This document shows, piece by piece, positions 59,331-64,000 of a stretch of DNA of 64,000 nucleotides. Position numbers and translations under genes: made by a program. The DNA is from Lineus longissimus (lineage: Eukaryota; Nemertea; Pilidiophora; Heteronemertea; Lineidae), in the NCBI RefSeq assembly GCF_910592395.1, contig NC_088311.1:15628501-15692500 (forward strand). The letters are read 5' to 3'. How positions within the stretch are numbered: position 1 is the first letter of the stretch; the number at the start of each line of letters is the position of its first letter. A model generated the notes under the pieces. It made no database searches, was not told the DNA's origin, and worked only from the letters and a program-made list of their open reading frames with translations.

Positions 59331-60352
59331 ACAGGGTGTCCCAGAAAAAAGGTAATCCTGGCAAAAGGGGTTAATGTAAGGCGACCATGCATTTTAACAC
59401 TTTTGGCATTGCTTCATAGTAAATTAGGAGCTATGAGCTTTCCATTGATGCCATTGTGACGCCCGTGCTGCTACGCATGACTGAGCACCAAGGCTCTGAA
59501 AAAGACATGCAGATTTTAACTCGCTCCAAGTTGGGAATCCATCCTGATGTTATGCCAGATTTTGTGGGCACAAAAGCATTCGTCTTTAAATAACCAATAA
59601 CAAGTTATCCTCGCTCAGATACATTTTATTCCCTGATAAATCCAGAATTTCACAGATTAAACCCTGACACCCTCCACGTGGCCTTCTCCTCTTTCGATGC
59701 ACAATCAACATCGTCCTCGCGCAGTTCAGGATACATTGGCAGCCTTATTTGGAGACCGAGTGATTGCAATGAACAGGCCAGTGGAATGGCCCCCAAGGTC
59801 ACCAGATTTAACCCCCTGCGATTTTTTTCTTTGGGGGCACCTGCAGAATAAGGTCTACGAGACTCCAGTGCAGGACTTAACTGACGTCAGAGCTCGCATC
59901 ATTCGGGAGGTTTATGCTTTGAGGAACGACCCGGAGATGAGACAACGAGCTATGCAGGACATGCGACGACGTTGTTGATTGTGCATCGAAAGAGGAGGAG
60001 GTCACGTTGATGGTGTCGGAGCTTAATCTGCAAATTCTGGATTTATCAGGGAATAAAATGTATCTGAACGAGGGTAAGCTGTTATTGGTTATTTAAACAC
60101 GAATGCTTTTGTGCCCACATAATCTGGCATAACATCAGGATGGAATTTACCAACTTGGAACAAGTTAACATCTGCATGTCTTTTTCAGGGCCTTAGTGCT
60201 CAGTCGTGCGTAGCAGCATGGGCGTAACAATGGCATCAACGGAAAGCTCATAGCTTCCATTTTAGTATGATGCAATGCCAAAAGTGTTAAAATGCATGAT
60301 CTCATCACATTAACCCTTTTTGCCAGGATTGCCTTTTTTCTGGGACACCCTG
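59331..60352 (+). mobile_element. Mariner-like element with about 380-bp inverted arms
   Basis: TA duplications (59329-59330 and 60353-60354) flank ends CAGGGTGTCCCAGAAAAAAG and the inverse. The complementarity runs far inward: 59331-59709 pairs with 59976-60352 with modest divergence, up to the bases that open and close the remaining coding piece. Long arms made this way usually arise by internal inversion or deletion of a mariner copy. Only the last third of a transposase remains, so the element is non-autonomous. Confidence 0.85.
59697..59978 (+). pseudogene. Mariner transposase C-terminal fragment
   Basis: The 93-codon frame contains RPVEWPPRSPDLTPCDFFLW, the mariner WPxxSPDLxPxD motif with the third catalytic Asp, then LQNKVYETPVQDL and a basic end. 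The helix-turn-helix domain and the first two catalytic aspartates (including the QQDGA motif) are missing. The Met at 59697 is fortuitous and lies in the inverted arm. It cannot act as a transposase. Confidence 0.8.
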
Positions 60353-60354
60353 TA

Positions 60355-61143
60355 TATATGCAATATACCAAGTATACAAACATCTGTAGTGTATAGGGCC
60401 TAATGCGTTCTATTTGGCTCTCAGGGTCAGCGAAGCTATTACATCGCATTTTTCTAGGGTGCGTTGGTTCTGTCATTGATTTCCAGCTCTGCTTTGATTT
60501 ACGTTGAAGGCCGTTTTAGGTCACGAGTGACATTGCGCAACGGGCATTGATCATGGATCACTCGTTTGGTAGAAGCCACATTGGAACGACAGGGGGAGAT
60601 GGTTCCGATCATTAACGGTGTGGTAGACGGGGGTATATAATATTCTGGGCACTAGGAACGTTTTTGCTTTTTCATATCGCCCCCCCCCCCTTTTCATTTT
60701 ACTCCTGTTTAGTTGGCCATCCCACCTCCCAATACTCGTCAACGTGAAATGGGAGAGGCACAGTGTCACTCGGGAACCCCTAGGGCCCATCTAAGCTACA
60801 AAATGAGAACAAAATCGATGTGTTTGGGTAGGAAGTGAGTGAGCTGCTAAGGAGATAAAAATTGGGTATTTTTGTGTGCTTTCAGTTGGACATTTTTTCG
60901 CTCGCTTATACATGTTTGCCCTTACTCAACAAATAACGACACTACACTAACCGAGGTTGGTAAGAAACAGTTAGTTATAAGTGATTATCTGGATATGTGT
61001 TTTGCAAGCAACGTTGATGAGATATAGTCAAAAGTAGTATTTCGCAAAACCCCCCCCCCCCCCCCGCTGAGGCCGATCGTTAGTTAAAAAATTGAATAGG
61101 TCGTTGTGATTGCTCATAGATTTGTTCAAACTAATAGAGCATG
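60355..61143. other. Unassigned DNA
   Basis: No gene was seen. C-runs lie at 60680-60690 and 61051-61067. Confidence 0.4.
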
Positions 61144-61145
61144 TA

Positions 61146-61895
61146 CAGTCCTTCCAGAAAGTAAAATGTCCACAGGTTTTTTTTAATATCAAAGAGATAA
61201 AAATTAATAAGATATTTGTATGCAGTTTTCAGCAGAGTATTGTACACCTAGTTGGTCATATATCTGTTGTATTTGGATGCACCCAATTCAATCCCTTAAT
61301 TATGTAACAAACATTTCAAAAAAGTTTTTTTTTTATTTCATGTGCCTTCTCAAAAATTCAAATGAGCCCATGAACTGTGCTTTATGACCATCATTTTTTG
61401 GCAATTGCAATTCCATAGAGTGTGTTCGATAGTCATGACAAATGCACATTTTTGCTTAGGTTTTTTATGTTATTTTTTTAATCTCTTCGATAACCTTTGA
61501 TTAAGACCATCAATCCTACAAGTATGAGCTGAGTTGGCCATAACGACCCTGACTGACTGCATTGCTGACTATGAAGGGTCTCAAAGGTCACCAGCTGTCT
61601 GAAAAAAACAATCACCTGTAGCGAGCTAAAACTAATCTTCAAAATGAAAGAATTTAGCAGGAATTTGTTAGTAATGAAAGCAAAAAAACCTTTGTTGCAT
61701 CATAGTTCACCCATACATTGTGAAAAAGAACGAAAATAAAATAAAATTTCCTGTTACATGATGAAGAGATAGGATTAGCTGGGTCCAAATACAACATATA
61801 CATGACTAACTAGATATACCATTCTCTGCTGAAATCTTATTCTATCTCTGTGATATTAAAAAAAACCTGTGGCCATTTACTTTATGGAAGGACTG
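61146..61895. mobile_element. 750-bp Tc1-type MITE
   Basis: TA at 61144-61145 and 61896-61897 flanks CAGTCCTTCCAGAAAGTAAA and its inverse. The arms pair over about 200 bases (including CACAGGTTTTTTTTAATATCA). The interior has no transposase. Ends beginning CAGT and a TA duplication are typical of Tc1 elements. Confidence 0.8.
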
Positions 61896-61897
61896 TA

Positions 61898-63722
61898 CCA
61901 TACCGTATATAGCGTGTAGGCAGTACCATGTATTGAAAGTAAAGCAGCATAACAAAATTAAACACTGCTCTTTTGAGAGGATATTAAGGCCAAATAAACG
62001 TTACGACCGTCTGGAAACTTTTAAGTTTTTAATTAAAAATTCGATTTCATTGAATTGACCAAAAATATTGCGCACAGCAGCTCATGCTTAGTCAATTTGC
62101 CTCTGGTAAGTGCTGGAAGCTCTTCTATATGGCATAAAGAAACAGCACAAAAACAGTGCATAATGCGTAGGATTGACCAGCCTCGCCATACCATATTTAT
62201 GACTCCGCATTTTTGAGAAGCGCCATAACTACACCAAAATGTTTTTATCACTATGACAATACAGTTGTAAAACTTTATCCAGCATTGCTATCAAATACTC
62301 TCGAAGGAAACTTTGTCAATACCGAGTTTCTGCAAATTTCACGCATAGAATCACGATTTACGAACTTATGATTACAAAGGAACTCGCGTTCCATTTTGCA
62401 GTCAGCTGGATCTGGTGTCATATTTTAGAAGTCAATGCTTTCGTCCAGTTCCAGTCTAATTGAAAAACGGACGCTGCGACAATTTAGACTAATTCTTAAG
62501 GACTCGGCCAGTTCGTCACCACGATTTCAAAACTCGCTGCGTCTAAGAAATTACAGTGGATTGGTGAAAGAACTTTGGATCTCGAGTGACCCTTCCAAGG
62601 ATAACATACGTTGATCAGCTTAGAAACAAATGACCTTGTGGTTTCTTTTTTCGGAGAACTAGCCATTTGTAATTCGTAATTTGTAATTCGTGAGATTTCA
62701 GGAAACTCGCTTATGTCTAGAAATTGAGATTCCATAAATCATCCTGGCCAATAAATTTAGTCAATAGATATCAATATTTGATAATGTGTGCATGCACCTT
62801 TTCGCGAAGGCTTACGCAATTCGCGGAGACTGACAAGAGTGAAAAGGCAGAAATTAACAAGCAAGCAGCCCAAAATGTTGATATTGTGTTACTGAGTCGA
62901 ATGTTGGAATACTGGGAGTATAGCGAAGATACACAGAGAGAATGGCCGAGACAACATAACGAGTACCTACCACACTCTCTCCTAAACTAGAGAAGCTTGT
63001 CCGTCGTTGAAGAGTGGGACTGATTGTATCAAAAAGGGTGAATTTGCTCTCTCTCCTCTCTTGTTCCTGCCAAAAAACAAATAAACATAGAATATACTCA
63101 AGGTCTACTGAGATTCACCGCTTCAAATATGTACCTTTCCGAAAAGAACGAATATTTGTCAAATCAATCAAGACATTCAATCAGTGAGTGAATGCAAGTT
63201 GGGGGATTTTATGACATGGGTCATTATTTCAAACGATAACCCTATGTTATAATATTTTCTGACTTAATCTTGTTTTAAAAGTTTGCTGTTTGCCTAAGAA
63301 AATTCTCACTATCTTTCAGACTTTGATCCTATTTTCTAAATCTCCTCAGTCCTGCAGTTGTTACGGCTTCCTCGAATTGTTCCATTTCATCTTGCTTTGC
63401 CAATCGAGATAGATTCACCGAGTGCACCCGAGGGCTAAAATTTAAGTAGGCCTACTAGCTTCTGCGGAAAAGCTGCCCAAAAATCATTGCCACCCCTGAA
63501 TTTGACACTGTGGTAGTAAAAAAATTGAGAGGGTTAAAAAATGAAAAAAAAAAATCGCCTATATCTTAGAAAAGAATTCTAAAACAATTTGATTTAGAAT
63601 GAACCAAAATTTACAGTGTAAATGCGCTATGCGCCAACAAAGTCTCGTCTTGAATTCAGCGGTTATGGTTGTTGCCAAATATGGAAGCAGTCGAAAACCA
63701 TTTAAAACCACTTTATTGGGTA
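61898..63722. other. Unassigned DNA
   Basis: Open frames at 62496-62735 (minus) and 62724-62990 (plus, 88 codons) have no domain that I recognise. No repeats stood out. Confidence 0.4.
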
Positions 63723-64000
63723 CAGTGGAACCCCGGTTGGCGACCACCCCGGTAACGCGACCACGATTCTCTGGTCCCGAATGGTTTCCTCTCTAATCAC
63801 CATTAAGAGACCCCCGCTAAGACGACCACCCCGGTACCCCGACCGCGACCACTGGCTTGGCCGGTACCAAAGTGAAAATCAACCCCGCTAAGCCGACCAC
63901 CAGGCCTAATTGCCGTAATCGGTCGCGACCGCGGCATAGTAATTAGCACCTCGCTGCCAAGCTCTGTTGAGACGGGGACAATGGCCATGGGAATACATAT
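63723..64000. mobile_element. Left end of a possible pogo-like element
   Basis: TA at 63721-63722 is followed by CAGTGGAACCCCGGTTGGCG and several sub-terminal repeats of CGACCACCCCGGTA, CGCGACCAC and CTAAGACGACC. CAGTGGAACC ends with iterated GCGACCAC repeats resemble pogo/Tigger-like elements. The element runs past the window edge, so the other end and any transposase are not visible. Confidence 0.5.

Overview
The window reads as a eukaryotic, intergenic, transposon-dense stretch, probably from a marine invertebrate. I cannot name the phylum; a mollusc or other lophotrochozoan, or a basal deuterostome, would fit. There are no operons, ribosome sites or long intact bacterial-type genes. Coding matches are short, carry stops and frameshifts, and are sometimes followed by GT..AG splice signals. 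Nearly every recognisable protein piece comes from a mobile element. I could not identify a conserved host gene. The only candidate ordinary gene is at about 42.5-43.9 kb, and it may also be transposon-derived.

Layout. 0-11.2 kb: pieces of PIF/Harbinger transposons. These are exons of their Myb/SANT-like partner protein (minus strand at 0.02-0.46, 0.9-1.06, 4.9-5.4 and 10.9-11.2 kb) and one broken plus-strand transposase (6.6-9.3 kb). A 1.5-kb Mutator-like TIR element with a 10-bp target duplication splits the transposase. A Gypsy integrase remnant lies at 1.75-2.44 kb. 11.7-15.6 kb: a LINE 3' tail, a decayed protein-primed type-B DNA polymerase fragment of Polinton or viral type, and a second LINE fragment. 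18.9-23.6 kb: Penelope-like sequence with outward-pointing termini carrying hammerhead-ribozyme-like motifs, interrupted by a 1.1-kb pearl/Helentron-like element; a LINE fragment and a GIY-YIG endonuclease fragment lie inside. 25.3-26.3 kb: a CENP-B/Tc5-type transposase with a single stop. 26.9-36.2 kb: two inverted arms of 1.6 and 2.3 kb around another pearl-like element and a second Penelope fragment. The right arm carries two extra MITEs whose empty sites are preserved in the left arm.

36-45 kb: mostly unassigned DNA with a 390-bp MITE, a fourth pearl-like copy (40.8-42.0 kb), the candidate gene with a CRE/octamer/TATA promoter, and a 142-bp-arm inverted repeat. 45.96-49.0 kb: a CR1/L2-like LINE, broken by a 5'-truncated copy of a relative (6-bp duplication) and by a second short insert. 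49.1-52.6 kb: a BEL/Pao retrotransposon on the minus strand, interrupted by a 495-bp palindrome. 53.05-57.4 kb: a second Mutator-like element (10-bp duplication) holding a third, unrelated TIR element (9-bp duplication), which itself holds two apparently identical 444-bp repeats. 59.3-60.35 kb: a mariner-like element with arms of about 380 bp. 61.1-61.9 kb: a Tc1-type MITE. From 63.7 kb to the end: one terminus of a possible pogo-like element.

These sequences do not form a pathway. They are layers of insertion, and target duplications and empty sites let the order be read in several places: Harbinger before Mutator-like copy 1; Mutator-like copy 2 before the GGCTTGTGG element; Penelope terminus before pearl copy A; LINE before LINE fragment; BEL/Pao before the palindrome. 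Family assignments come from motif recognition by eye without database searches. Frame and coordinate statements come from reading the sequence.
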